Of a stretch of DNA of 64,000 nt, positions 54,638 through 63,803 are shown piece after piece. The notes under the pieces were generated by a model that was not told the origin of the DNA, did no database searches, and worked only from the letters and a program-made list of their open reading frames with translations. The stretch spans positions 62,001 to 126,000 of the forward strand of contig CABIWW010000010.1 of assembly GCA_902362435.1 (NCBI GenBank), written 5' to 3'. Source of the stretch: Eubacteriaceae bacterium (GTDB lineage: Bacteria > Bacillota > Clostridia > Peptostreptococcales > Anaerovoracaceae). How positions within the stretch are numbered: the stretch's first letter is position 1; each line of letters begins with the position of its first letter. The translations under genes were made by a program, and so were the position numbers.

Positions 54638-57241
54638 TTGGATATTCGTGAATTTTCAAATAAAATTGCAGAAGCAACGAAAAACATGTCTGATGAAGAA
54701 CGAACTTCTCTGATGAAAATGTTTGAATCCGTTTCTGGAGACATTTCCACAGTAACACCGGCACAGTCTCAGCCGGCACCTGCTCCTGCAGGAAGCCATG
54801 AGCATCCGGCTTACTACTCATCCATCGCTGCGGCAACTACTCAGGTCGACGAAGATGGAGTTCCGGTAGGACCGACAGAGCGTCTGGTAAGACTGAAAGA
54901 GAATTTCTTAAAGCAGGTTCCGTCCATTACGACTCACAGGGCGCGTGCGGTAACGAAGATCACCAAGGAAAACCCTGGTATGCCGAAGATCGAACTTCGT
55001 GCAAAGTGTTTCCGTTACTGCTGTGAAACAGCTCCTCTGGTGATTCAGGACAACGAGCTGATCGTCGGAGCACCGAACGGCGCACCGCGTGCAGGTGCGT
55101 TTTCTCCTGATATCGCCTGGAGATGGATGGTGGATGAAATCGACACTATCGGCAGCCGTCCGCAGGATCCGTTCTACATCGCTGATGAAGACAAGAGAGT
55201 CATGAGAGATGAACTGTTCCCGTTCTGGGAAGGCAAATCCGTTGACGAATACTGCGAAAGCCAGTATCGTGAAGCAGGCGTATGGGAACTGTCCGGAGAA
55301 TCATTCGTTTCCGACTGTTCTTACCACGCATTAAACGGCGGCGGAGACTCCAACCCTGGATATGACGTGATCCTGATGAAGAAGGGCATGATCGACATCC
55401 AGAACGAAGCCAAGGAACACCTGGCAATGCTGGACTACGAAAACCCGGACGATCTGGACAAGATCTATTTCTACAAATCCGTTATTGACACGACAGAAGG
55501 TGTTATGGCTTATGCACGCCGTATGTCTCAGTATGCTGCTGAGCTGGCTGCAAAGGAAACAAATCCGAAGAGAAAAGAAGAACTGCTGAAGATCTCTGAA
55601 GTCAATGCCAGAGTACCGGCTCACAAACCGGAGACTTTCTGGGAAGCGATCCAGGCTGTATGGACCATCGAGTCACTGCTGCCGGTAGAAGAAAACCAGA
55701 CCGGCATGTCCATCGGTCGTGTCGACCAGTACATGTACCCTTACTACAAGGCTGATCTGGACGCCGGACGCATGAACAACTTCCTGGCATTCGAACTGGC
55801 TGGATGTATGCTGATCAAGATGTCAGAAATGATGTGGATCACAAGTGAAGGCGGTTCAAAGTTCTTCGCAGGATATCAGCCGTTCGTAAACATGTGCGTA
55901 GGCGGTCTGACTCGTGACGGCAGAGATGCCACGAACGAACTGACTTACCTGCTGATGGATGCTGTAAGACACGTAAAGATCTATCAGCCATCCCTGGCAT
56001 GCCGTATCAACAACAAATCGCCTCAGAAATACATGAAGAAGATCGTAGACGTAGTTCGTTCCGGTATGGGATTCCCTGCATGCCACTTCGACGATACTCA
56101 CATCAAGATGATGCTGGCAAAGGGCGTTTCCATCGAAGATGCGAGAGACTACTGCCTGATGGGATGCGTAGAACCGCAGAAAGCAGGAAGACTGTATCAG
56201 TGGACTTCCACTTCTTATACTCAGTGGCCGATCTGTATCGAACTGGTACTGAACCACGGTGTTCCGCTCTGGTACGGCAAGCAGGTCACTCCGGATATGG
56301 GAGACCTTGATCAGTATCAGACGTATGAACAGTTTGATGCAGCTGTTAAGGAACAGATCAGGTACGTTACCAAGTGGACTGCTGTAGCAACAGTGATATC
56401 ACAGCGTGTACACAGAGACCTGGCGCCGAAGCCACTGATGTCCATCATGTACGAAGGATGTATGGAAAAGGGCAGGGACGTATCTGCAGGCGGTGCGATG
56501 TACAACTTCGGACCTGGTGTTGTATGGTCCGGTCTGGCAACTTATGCTGACGCCATGGCAGCCATCAGGAAACTGGTATTCGATGACAGAAAATACACAC
56601 TGAAGCAGCTGAATGAAGCTCTGAAGGCTGACTTCGAAGGATATGATCAGATCAAGGCAGACTGCCTGGCTGCTCCGAAATATGGTAATGATGACGATTA
56701 TGCAGACATGATCGCAGCAGACCTGATCAACTTTACAGAGATGGAACACAGAAAGTACAAGACTCTGTACTCCGTACTGAGTCATGGTACACTCTCCATT
56801 TCCAACAATACCCCGTTTGGACAGCTGACCGGTGCATCTGCAGGCGGACGCAGGGCATGGACACCGTTATCCGACGGTATCAGCCCGACGCAGGGTGCTG
56901 ACTTCAACGGCCCTACAGCGATCATCAAGTCCGTGGCAAAACTGTCCAACGACAACATGAACATTGGTATGGTACACAACTTCAAGCTGATGGCGGGACT
57001 GCTGGATACACCGGAAGGTGAAAACGGCATCATCACACTGCTGCGTACAGCATGTGCATTCGGAAACGGTGAAATGCAGTTCAACTACATGGACAACAAT
57101 ACGCTGATCGATGCACAGAAGCATCCTGAAAACTACAAGGATCTGGTTGTCCGCGTAGCAGGTTACAGTGCATTCTTTACAGAATTATGCAAGGATGTAC
57201 AGGATGAGATCATCAGCAGAACTATGCTGACCAAGTTCTAA
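54638..57241 (+). CDS. cutC: Choline trimethylamine-lyase CutC
   Basis: Glycyl-radical enzyme splitting choline into trimethylamine and acetaldehyde without B12. The 867-residue protein has the thiyl-radical Cys510 and the general base Glu512 in [20 protein letters not shown], and the radical glycine Gly842 in RVAGYSAFF. Downstream sequence ([32 protein letters not shown]) matches CutC closely as I remember it. The N-terminus is extended by about 60 residues: an amphipathic helix ([19 protein letters not shown]) and a Pro/Ala linker, as expected for an encapsulation peptide. It starts with TTG after AGAGAGG. Relatives such as diol dehydratases are possible but less likely. Confidence 0.94.
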   Translation: MDIREFSNKIAEATKNMSDEERTSLMKMFESVSGDISTVTPAQSQPAPAPAGSHEHPAYYSSIAAATTQVDEDGVPVGPTERLVRLKENFLKQVPSITTHRARAVTKITKENPGMPKIELRAKCFRYCCETAPLVIQDNELIVGAPNGAPRAGAFSPDIAWRWMVDEIDTIGSRPQDPFYIADEDKRVMRDELFPFWEGKSVDEYCESQYREAGVWELSGESFVSDCSYHALNGGGDSNPGYDVILMKKGMIDIQNEAKEHLAMLDYENPDDLDKIYFYKSVIDTTEGVMAYARRMSQYAAELAAKETNPKRKEELLKISEVNARVPAHKPETFWEAIQAVWTIESLLPVEENQTGMSIGRVDQYMYPYYKADLDAGRMNNFLAFELAGCMLIKMSEMMWITSEGGSKFFAGYQPFVNMCVGGLTRDGRDATNELTYLLMDAVRHVKIYQPSLACRINNKSPQKYMKKIVDVVRSGMGFPACHFDDTHIKMMLAKGVSIEDARDYCLMGCVEPQKAGRLYQWTSTSYTQWPICIELVLNHGVPLWYGKQVTPDMGDLDQYQTYEQFDAAVKEQIRYVTKWTAVATVISQRVHRDLAPKPLMSIMYEGCMEKGRDVSAGGAMYNFGPGVVWSGLATYADAMAAIRKLVFDDRKYTLKQLNEALKADFEGYDQIKADCLAAPKYGNDDDYADMIAADLINFTEMEHRKYKTLYSVLSHGTLSISNNTPFGQLTGASAGGRRAWTPLSDGISPTQGADFNGPTAIIKSVAKLSNDNMNIGMVHNFKLMAGLLDTPEGENGIITLLRTACAFGNGEMQFNYMDNNTLIDAQKHPENYKDLVVRVAGYSAFFTELCKDVQDEIISRTMLTKF

Positions 57242-57273
57242 ATCAGCATTTGATCCACAGACGGGAGAATAAA

Positions 57274-58218
57274 ATGGGCGATAATAACGTAATCGAAAGA
57301 AAAGCGTTCATATTCAACAAGCAGAAATACAATATGTATGATGGACCGGGCGTAAGAACTTTGGTTTTCTTTAAAGGATGTCCACTTCGCTGCAAGTGGT
57401 GTTCGAATCCGGAGGGACTGGAACGGAAATATCAGATCATGTTTAAACCGACAATGTGTGTGAGCTGCGGCTCGTGCGTTCCCGTTTGTCCACAGAAGAT
57501 ACACAGTATATCCTCTTCAGGAGAGCATATCATCGATCGCAGCATCGACTGCATCGGATGCGGTCAGTGCGTGGAAGCCTGCATTCCGGATGCTTTGAAG
57601 GTGTCCGGAGAGCAGGTTCCGATCTCAGAACTCCTCGAGTATGTAGAGCAGGACAGAGCGTTTTACGATCAGTCCGGCGGCGGAGTGACTTTAGGCGGCG
57701 GCGAAGTAACTGCCCAGCCGGAAGCAGCCATCAATCTGCTGCAGGCATGCAAACAGGAAGGTCTGCATACGGCTATCGAGACATGCGGATATACGAAAAA
57801 GGAAACGATCCTTCGCTTTGCGGAATATGTCGATCTTTTCCTCTTCGATCTGAAGCACATCGATCCGGAAAGACACTTCGAACTTACAGGAGTTCGCAAC
57901 GAGATGATCCTTGAAAATCTGGAAGAGCTGATCATGAAGAGAAATCATGTAAAGGTTCGGATGCCTATGCTCAAGGGGATAAATGACAGCGAAGCTGAAA
58001 TCAGAGGAGTCATAGAATTCCTCAAACCATTTAGAAATTTCAAGAATTTTGAAGGTATCGATCTTCTTCCGTATCACAAGCTTGGCGTAAATAAATACGT
58101 GCAGCTGGGCATGGACTACCCGATCAAGGGAGATCCAAGTCTGGATGATGCGGATCTGGATCGGATCGAAGGCTGGATCAGGGAATACGATTTCCCGGTT
58201 TCCGTTATCAGACATTAA
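57274..58218 (+). CDS. cutD: CutC-activating enzyme CutD
   Basis: Radical SAM enzyme that abstracts hydrogen from the radical glycine of CutC. The 314-residue protein has the SAM-cluster motif CPLRCKWC (Cys-x3-Cys-x2-Cys) near residue 33 and two extra [4Fe-4S] ferredoxin-type motifs (CVSCGSCVPVCP and CIGCGQCVEACIP), the arrangement of choline- and glycerol-type activases. The GGGEVTAQPE motif binds SAM. The ATG at 57274 after GGGAG is preferred over a TTG at 57250. It is 32 bases after cutC. Confidence 0.95.
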   Translation: MGDNNVIERKAFIFNKQKYNMYDGPGVRTLVFFKGCPLRCKWCSNPEGLERKYQIMFKPTMCVSCGSCVPVCPQKIHSISSSGEHIIDRSIDCIGCGQCVEACIPDALKVSGEQVPISELLEYVEQDRAFYDQSGGGVTLGGGEVTAQPEAAINLLQACKQEGLHTAIETCGYTKKETILRFAEYVDLFLFDLKHIDPERHFELTGVRNEMILENLEELIMKRNHVKVRMPMLKGINDSEAEIRGVIEFLKPFRNFKNFEGIDLLPYHKLGVNKYVQLGMDYPIKGDPSLDDADLDRIEGWIREYDFPVSVIRH

Positions 58219-58240
58219 ACAGCAGGAAAGGTGATGCAAA

Positions 58241-58594
58241 ATGGGAATCATGAATGAAAAAACGATGGAACGAATCATACAGGAGTCGGTTCCGGGCAAA
58301 CAGGTGACCATCGCACATGTGATCGCATCGCCGATGTTCGATATATACGAACGTCTGGGCATCGATGACAAGGGGGCCATCGGTATCCTGACACTGTCAC
58401 CATATGAGACAGCCATAATTGCTGCTGATATCGCAACGAAGAAAGCGGATGTGGAAATCGGATTTCTCGATCGTTTTACAGGGTCAGTCGTGATCTCCGG
58501 CGATGTGCAGAGTGTGGAGACGGCATTGAAAGCCGTGACCGATACTCTCTGCAATGAACTGGACTTTACGACAGTACCGATCACAAGAACATGA
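58241..58594 (+). CDS. EutS-like BMC shell protein
   Basis: A 117-residue single-BMC-domain shell protein resembling EutS/Pdu[21 protein letters not shown] at the N-terminus, [34 protein letters not shown] in the middle. EutS-type hexamers are permuted and have a beta-barrel plug over the pore. The start follows AAAGGTG, and the stop overlaps the next start (ATGA). EutS-type proteins are usual in eut and pdu operons. Confidence 0.9.
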   Translation: MGIMNEKTMERIIQESVPGKQVTIAHVIASPMFDIYERLGIDDKGAIGILTLSPYETAIIAADIATKKADVEIGFLDRFTGSVVISGDVQSVETALKAVTDTLCNELDFTTVPITRT

Positions 58595-59049
58595 GAAAAA
58601 AGCGAATCATGGTGATAGGACCTAAGGGATGTGGTAAAACGACCCTTGTCAATTACATCAACGACTACGACGGTCCGTTGCGAAGGACACAGGATACGAT
58701 ATACGGCAGGGAAACGATCGACGTTCCCAGTGCGTATATCGAGAACGCCTGGATGTACAAGCATATGATCGCACTGGCGCAGGATGCCTGGTGCATACTG
58801 CTTCTTCTGGATCAGTCCAGAACAGCGGAGGTCTATTCTCACGGTTTTGCACTTGCGTTCCACTGTCCGGTGATCGGTGTCATAAGCAAATGTGATCTGA
58901 TGCCGGAGAACAGAGAGATCTGCGAGCGCCAGCTGGAAAAGACGGGTGTGCGGCAGCCGTATTTTGCAGTAAGTGTGCCGGAGGGTACAGGCGTTGAGGA
59001 ATTGAAACGTTATTTACTAGAGTTAAAAGAAAGGAAAGGGCTAACATGA
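58591..59049 (+). CDS. eutP: EutP/PduV-like small GTPase
   Basis: A 152-residue P-loop protein with GPKGCGKTT (Walker A, residues 10-18), [18 protein letters not shown] as the switch region and SKCDL as the guanine-specificity motif. EutP/PduV proteins are associated with microcompartments, perhaps in positioning, assembly or acetate kinase activity. It overlaps the genes on both sides by four bases, so translation of the three is tightly coupled. Confidence 0.9.
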   Translation: MRKKRIMVIGPKGCGKTTLVNYINDYDGPLRRTQDTIYGRETIDVPSAYIENAWMYKHMIALAQDAWCILLLLDQSRTAEVYSHGFALAFHCPVIGVISKCDLMPENREICERQLEKTGVRQPYFAVSVPEGTGVEELKRYLLELKERKGLT

Positions 59050-59732
59050 AGTTCATAACAGAAGAAGACTTAAGAGACTTATATAAAAAACAGCCCTTTA
59101 CGGATTACAATCTGAAGGAGGGAGAACGGCTGACGCCGGGGGCCAGACAGTTTCTGATAGACCGGGGCATCGATATGTATGACCGCAATGACCCGATGGC
59201 TGTGCTCGACGCACAGAAGAAGGAAAAGGCAAAAGCGGCTCAGGCAGCTAAGACGGAATCCTCTTCCGGATGCAGGAATGGGAAAAAGCTTTGCAGCAGG
59301 ATGAAAGCGCTGCAGTCTCTTTTTCTTCTGACAGCAAGAGACCTGCTGGATACGGATCTGTGCCTTTCTCAGCAGCTGACGGGACTCTCCCGGCAGTTTG
59401 CAGCACTTGGCAGCGTGTCCGAGGGCAAATGTGAGGCGACGGAACTGGTATGCAATGCATGCTCCGGGATGAACGGGGAAAACTTTTCCAGAGACATCGG
59501 CGACTGTTTTGAGATCACTGAGTTTCACATGCAGATGCCAAAAGGCAGAGAAATGCTCTTGCTGGACAGACTGCGCAGCGAACTGGAATGTTTCAGTCTC
59601 GATGCACAGGAACTGATCGCAGATGAGAAGCTGTGTCAGACTCTGGAAGCCAGACTAAACGAGATCATCAATACGATATCGCAGATGATATGCGGCGCGA
59701 TGGGAGGTAAAGAATGTCAGAGAAAAGCGTAA
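59046..59732 (+). CDS. EutT-like protein without recognised catalytic motif
   Basis: A 228-residue protein. Its N-terminus (FITEEDLRDLYKKQPFTDY, then GERLTPGARQFLIDRGI) matches the start of EutT/EutQ-type microcompartment proteins; the C-terminal half is helical and could derive from the EutT corrinoid adenosyltransferase. The HX11CCxxC motif of EutT is not found; only a CNAC motif occurs at about residue 138. A corrinoid enzyme makes no sense for B12-free CutC, so this is probably a repurposed or structural relative. It overlaps eutP by four bases and eutJ by 19. Confidence 0.6.
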   Translation: MKFITEEDLRDLYKKQPFTDYNLKEGERLTPGARQFLIDRGIDMYDRNDPMAVLDAQKKEKAKAAQAAKTESSSGCRNGKKLCSRMKALQSLFLLTARDLLDTDLCLSQQLTGLSRQFAALGSVSEGKCEATELVCNACSGMNGENFSRDIGDCFEITEFHMQMPKGREMLLLDRLRSELECFSLDAQELIADEKLCQTLEARLNEIINTISQMICGAMGGKECQRKA

Positions 59733-60556
59733 CGTTCGAATACTGTGACAAGATGGTAGAAGACTTTGAAAGGGTGATCGAACATCCTGTCCGCGAAAAA
59801 TCTTCTGTGTACTATACAGGAGTCGATCTGGGAACAGCATGTGTAGTTATCGCAGTTCTGGATGAAAATAAAAGGCCGGTAGCAGGTGCATATCGTTATG
59901 CGGATGTAGTCCGGGACGGCATGGTAGTGGATTATATCGGTGCCGTTCAGATCGTAAGAGAACTGAAGGAGCAGATCGAAGAACAGCTGGATACGGAGCT
60001 GATATATGCGGCAGGAGCGATCCCGCCGGGAACGGATCTTCTGGACTCGGGTGCAGTAAGGAATGTTATCCAGGGAGCCGGATTCGAATGTACGAATCTT
60101 CTGGACGAGTCTACGGCTGCCAATCAGGTGCTTCAGATGAAAAACGGAGCTGTAGTGGATATCGGTGGCGGTACGACGGGGATTTCCATCTTAAAGGATG
60201 GAGAAGTAGTGTACATTGCAGATGAACCTACAGGCGGAACTCATTTTTCACTGGTGATCGCAGGAGCATACAGGAAGCCTTTCCAGGAAGCGGAAGTTTT
60301 CAAGAGAGACGAATCCAATCACAAGGAACTGGCGCCGGTCATCAAGCCGGTGGTAGACAAGGTTTCTTCGATCATCAGCAATCACATCGAGGGACATCAG
60401 GTAGATGAGATCTCACTGGTAGGCGGTACATGCTGCTTTACAGGGATCGAAGATATGATCGAGAAAGAAACAGGGGTACATACCCATAAACCACACAATC
60501 CGATGTTTGTAACCCCGCTCGGCATTGCACTGAGCTGCAGGCAGGAAGAGATGTAG
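59714..60556 (+). CDS. eutJ: EutJ-like Hsp70-family chaperone
   Basis: A 280-residue protein of the actin/Hsp70 ATPase fold, the EutJ type found in ethanolamine and choline operons. The phosphate-binding loops are GVDLGTACVVIAVLD (P1) and VVDIGGGTTGISIL (P2); SLVGGTCCFTGIEDMIEKE is the adenosine motif. It probably helps folding, assembly or reactivation of enzymes inside the shell. GGAGG precedes the ATG within the upstream gene. Confidence 0.92.
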   Translation: MSEKSVTFEYCDKMVEDFERVIEHPVREKSSVYYTGVDLGTACVVIAVLDENKRPVAGAYRYADVVRDGMVVDYIGAVQIVRELKEQIEEQLDTELIYAAGAIPPGTDLLDSGAVRNVIQGAGFECTNLLDESTAANQVLQMKNGAVVDIGGGTTGISILKDGEVVYIADEPTGGTHFSLVIAGAYRKPFQEAEVFKRDESNHKELAPVIKPVVDKVSSIISNHIEGHQVDEISLVGGTCCFTGIEDMIEKETGVHTHKPHNPMFVTPLGIALSCRQEEM

Positions 60557-60571
60557 ACAGGAGGCGCTGAC

Positions 60572-60877
60572 ATGGAAATCAGAATCATAAAATCACCATC
60601 ACCGGGCACTGTGGATATCCTGATGCGCCGAAAAGGATCTTTGAAATCAGAGGTTCCGCCGCTGACAGACGCCATTGGTCTGGTACAGGGCAGGATGATC
60701 GAAATGGTCGTCGCTGCGGATATCGCAGAAAAAGCTGTCGGCGTAACCGTAGAGGATATTCGGGGAAGCTGCCCGCAGAATATGATACTGCTGGCGATCT
60801 TCGGTGATACAGCGTCTGTAGAGTCGGCACTTGCACAGATCAAACAGGAAGCGGAAGGAGGAAGCAAGTACTTATGA
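60572..60877 (+). CDS. GrpU-like shell protein with GSCPQ Fe-S motif
   Basis: A 101-residue BMC-domain protein. The core AIGLVQGRMIEMVVAADIAEKAVGVTVEDIRGSCPQ is followed by AIFGDTASVESALAQI. The GSCPQ motif is, as I recall, the iron-sulfur binding site described for the GrpU shell protein of glycyl-radical propanediol compartments. The N-terminal IIKSPSPGTVDILMRRKG segment resembles the permuted strand of PduU/EutS-like shell proteins. It would let electrons cross the shell. The stop overlaps the eutN start by four bases. Confidence 0.82.
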   Translation: MEIRIIKSPSPGTVDILMRRKGSLKSEVPPLTDAIGLVQGRMIEMVVAADIAEKAVGVTVEDIRGSCPQNMILLAIFGDTASVESALAQIKQEAEGGSKYL

Positions 60878-61140
60878 TTACAGCTAGATTAACGAACCAT
60901 ATCTGGTCCACAAGAAAAGCAGAATCCCTCAACGGCCTGAAACTGATGCAGGCTGAGATCATCGGAGGCGGTACGGATACGGGCAGGAAGATCATCGTTG
61001 TTGACATCATCAGCGCAGGAATCGGCGACAGAGTTGTCGTAACGACCGGTTCTTCTGCCAGAAGAATGCTGGGCGATGACAATATGCCTGTCGATGCCGT
61101 CGTCGTCGGGATAATCGACGAAGATTGTGAATTTGAATGA
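60874..61140 (+). CDS. eutN: EutN/CcmL-type pentamer vertex protein
   Basis: An 88-residue BMC-P protein that caps the twelve vertices of the shell: MITARLTNHIWSTRKAESLNG at the N-terminus, then GAGIGDRVVVTTGSSAR-like signature (SAGIGDRVVVTTGSSARRML) and AVVVGIIDE. Without such pentamers compartments stay open. It overlaps the GrpU-like gene and precedes the PduS-like gene by 17 bases. Confidence 0.95.
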   Translation: MITARLTNHIWSTRKAESLNGLKLMQAEIIGGGTDTGRKIIVVDIISAGIGDRVVVTTGSSARRMLGDDNMPVDAVVVGIIDEDCEFE

Positions 61141-61157
61141 TGAAGTGAGGTATGAGG

Positions 61158-62486
61158 ATGAATCTTTTAGATCAGATAAAAGATGCCGGAATCATTGGTG
61201 CGGGTGGAGCAGGTTTTCCTACCCATGCAAAACTCACATCAGAGGCAGAATACATACTGATGAACGGAGCGGAATGTGAACCGCTGCTGCGTGTTGACCA
61301 GCAGCTGATGGCAATTTACCCGGATGAGATCATCAGGGGTTTTGCAGAAGCCGGAAGACTGGTAAGCGCGAAAAAAGCGATCATCGGTATCAAGAGTAAA
61401 CATGGAGAAGTCATCGAACTTCTTAAAGAACGGATCAAAACTCTTCAGCTGGATGGATACGTGGAGATAGGAGAACTTCCTGACATATATCCTGCAGGTG
61501 ACGAGCAGGTGCTGGTATACCAGCTGACCGGAAGAGTCGTTCCGGAAACAGGGATCCCGATCATGGTAGGATGTGTTGTAGTCAACTCGGAGACAGCACT
61601 TAATATCTACAAGGCTTCCCGGGGGATTCCGGTAACGGAGAAGTACATCACTGTAACAGGCGATGTACCGAACCGGGTGACGGTAAAGGTCCCTGTCGGA
61701 ACACCGGTCATAGATGTGCTGAAACTTTCGGGGATCGAAGATTTCACCGACTATGCAGTTATCGACGGCGGTCCTATGATGGGACCTGTGATGACTGATA
61801 TCGGCGGATTCATCACGAAGAAGAACAAAGGCTTCGTGATCCTGAAGAAAAGCCATTTCCTGATCCGTAGGAAATCGGTCACGATGGAACAGGCGAGAAG
61901 AGTCAACAAAGCGACTTGCGAACAGTGCCGGATGTGCACAGACATGTGTCCGCGCTATCTTCTGGGACACAACATGCAGCCGCATAAGATGATGAGAGTT
62001 CTCAACTATAAGATCGATGACCTGGAAGGACAGAAAACTGCACAGCTCTGCTGTCAGTGCAATATGTGCGAACTTTTCGCCTGTCCGGCAGGTCTCCATC
62101 CTAAGATGGCGAACCTGTACTTTAAAGAAAAACTGGCAGAACAGAAGATCAAATACAAGCCGGAAAAGACGGAGTTCGAACCGCGTCCGATTCGTCCGTA
62201 CCGTCTGGTTCCGAGCAAGCGGCTGATCGCAAGGATGGGACTTCGTGATTTCGATCTCCCGGCGCCGATGACGGACGTGGAGTTCTCACCGGCAGTGATC
62301 CGCATTTCCACAAGACAGCATGTGGGCGCACCGGCCGCTCCGGCAGTAAGTGTCGGGCAGCAGGTGCAGGCCGGACAGATGATCGGGCAGATACCGGAAG
62401 GCAGCCTTGGAGCTGCGATCCATACGAGTATCAGCGGCACGGTCAGCGAAGTAACGGCAGACTATATTGAGATAAGGAGGAATTAA
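61158..62486 (+). CDS. PduS/RnfC-like Fe-S flavoprotein
   Basis: A 442-residue redox protein similar to PduS and RnfC. The N-terminal GIIGAGGAGFPTHAKL is the NADH/FMN-binding loop, VNSETALNIY an RnfC landmark; two [4Fe-4S] motifs follow (CEQCRMCTDMCPRYLLGH and CQCNMCELFACP), and a C-terminal SLBB-like domain with the biotinyl-like ending (QQVQAGQMIGQIPEGSLGAAIHTSISGTV). PduS recycles electrons through the shell with PduT. Here it sits directly before a PduT-like gene, so a B12-free role in NAD(H) or activase electron supply is likely. ATG 61158 is preferred by spacing. Confidence 0.92.
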   Translation: MNLLDQIKDAGIIGAGGAGFPTHAKLTSEAEYILMNGAECEPLLRVDQQLMAIYPDEIIRGFAEAGRLVSAKKAIIGIKSKHGEVIELLKERIKTLQLDGYVEIGELPDIYPAGDEQVLVYQLTGRVVPETGIPIMVGCVVVNSETALNIYKASRGIPVTEKYITVTGDVPNRVTVKVPVGTPVIDVLKLSGIEDFTDYAVIDGGPMMGPVMTDIGGFITKKNKGFVILKKSHFLIRRKSVTMEQARRVNKATCEQCRMCTDMCPRYLLGHNMQPHKMMRVLNYKIDDLEGQKTAQLCCQCNMCELFACPAGLHPKMANLYFKEKLAEQKIKYKPEKTEFEPRPIRPYRLVPSKRLIARMGLRDFDLPAPMTDVEFSPAVIRISTRQHVGAPAAPAVSVGQQVQAGQMIGQIPEGSLGAAIHTSISGTVSEVTADYIEIRRN

Positions 62487-62487
62487 G

Positions 62488-63036
62488 ATGCAAAGAGCAA
62501 TAGGAATGGTTGAATTCAACAGCATCGCCAGAGGCATTTACGCTGCTGACCAGATGGTCAAGATTTCTGAAGTGGAGATCGTAACGGCAGCATCTGCATG
62601 CCCGGGCAAGTACATCGCCATCGTTCACGGTGATGTGGCAGCCGTTGAAGATTCTGTCCGCATCGGTGAACGGATGGCGGAGGAGTTCTTTGTAGATTCC
62701 ATCGTAATTCCTAATGTAGATCCCGGAGTGTTCCCGGCGATCACAGGAGCAACGATGCCGGACCGCATACAGGCGATCGGGATCATGGAATCTTTCTCCC
62801 TGGCAACAATGATCATCTGTGCAGATCAGATTTTAAAAGCAGCAGAGCTGCAGGCGATCGAACTTCGTCTTGGTAACGGACTGGGCGGCAAGGCATACTT
62901 CACCTATACCGGTGATGTGGCAGCAGTCAGGGCCGGAACTGATGCAGGCGAAGCCATCGCACAGGAGAAGGGTCTTCTGGTAAATTCGGAAGTCATCCCT
63001 TCGCCGTCAGAACTGTTAGTACCATCCCTTCTGTAG
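62488..63036 (+). CDS. PduT-like tandem BMC shell protein with Fe-S motif
   Basis: A 182-residue protein of two BMC domains (about 1-90 and 91-180). The first has ASACPGKYIAIVHGDVAAV; the CPGKY cysteine is at the place of the cluster ligand of PduT, which binds a [4Fe-4S] cluster at the trimer pore. The second half begins AIGIMESFSLATMIICADQI. It begins two bases after the PduS-like stop, with GGAGG before it, which matches the PduS-PduT partnership. Confidence 0.9.
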   Translation: MQRAIGMVEFNSIARGIYAADQMVKISEVEIVTAASACPGKYIAIVHGDVAAVEDSVRIGERMAEEFFVDSIVIPNVDPGVFPAITGATMPDRIQAIGIMESFSLATMIICADQILKAAELQAIELRLGNGLGGKAYFTYTGDVAAVRAGTDAGEAIAQEKGLLVNSEVIPSPSELLVPSLL

Positions 63037-63103
63037 GATGTGTATTATCATAGATAATAATTTATTACTTGAAGCAGTGCGATAGATGAAAGGATGTGGA
63101 CAC

Positions 63104-63781
63104 ATGAAACGACTGATTTGTGCAAAGGAAGTTGAAGCTTGTGCACAGCAGGGTCATAAAGTAATGTACATCGACGCAGACACGCTTATTACGCCATCCG
63201 CAAAGGATGCTGCAGCGGTAGCTGATATCGAATTCAAGATCGGCGAACCGCAGGCAGGATGCTGCAGCGCACAGCCGTGTGAAGCAGCACCGGCTACGGC
63301 ACAGGATGCACACGCATGCGCTCCGGCAGCAGATGGAATCGACAGCGAGCTGATCTACAAGGCGCTCAAGACGCTGATGGATAAAGGCATGCTGGGAAGC
63401 GTAATGAGTTCCATCGGTCAGGACGTTCCTTATGTATCCGAAAGTGACGGAAACGGGTTTGTAAAGCTGGTTCGCAGCAATACAGCCAAGTGGGAACCGC
63501 TGGATACAGGAAATCCTGCAGACAAAGTATTTTACAATGAACTGATCGGTGCAGATGATGGATCGGCAATGAATGCCGGATTCATGACGATTGAAAACTG
63601 CAGCTTCCCTTGGGATGTTGCTTGTCAGGAAATCTATTACGTCGTAGACGGTACGTTAACGGTGGAAAAGGACGGTAGGATCTTTACCGGAAATCCGGGA
63701 GACTGCCTGTTCTTCCAGAATGGTGCCAAGCTTGCCTTTGGTTCACCGGACAAGGTAACTGTATTTTATGCAACTCACTAA
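63104..63781 (+). CDS. eutQ: EutQ-like cupin protein
   Basis: A 225-residue protein with the EutQ N-terminus (MKRLICAKEVEACAQQGHKV, then LITPSAKDAA), a Cys/Ala-rich linker (about 50-75) and a C-terminal cupin domain (WDVACQEIYYVVDGTLTVEKDGRIFTGNPGDCLFF). EutQ has been reported to have acetate kinase activity and to be needed for compartment assembly. AAGGATGTGG favours the ATG at 63104 over 63086. Confidence 0.9.
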   Translation: MKRLICAKEVEACAQQGHKVMYIDADTLITPSAKDAAAVADIEFKIGEPQAGCCSAQPCEAAPATAQDAHACAPAADGIDSELIYKALKTLMDKGMLGSVMSSIGQDVPYVSESDGNGFVKLVRSNTAKWEPLDTGNPADKVFYNELIGADDGSAMNAGFMTIENCSFPWDVACQEIYYVVDGTLTVEKDGRIFTGNPGDCLFFQNGAKLAFGSPDKVTVFYATH

Positions 63782-63803
63782 TCACGAATAAGGAGGTCAG
63801 CTA

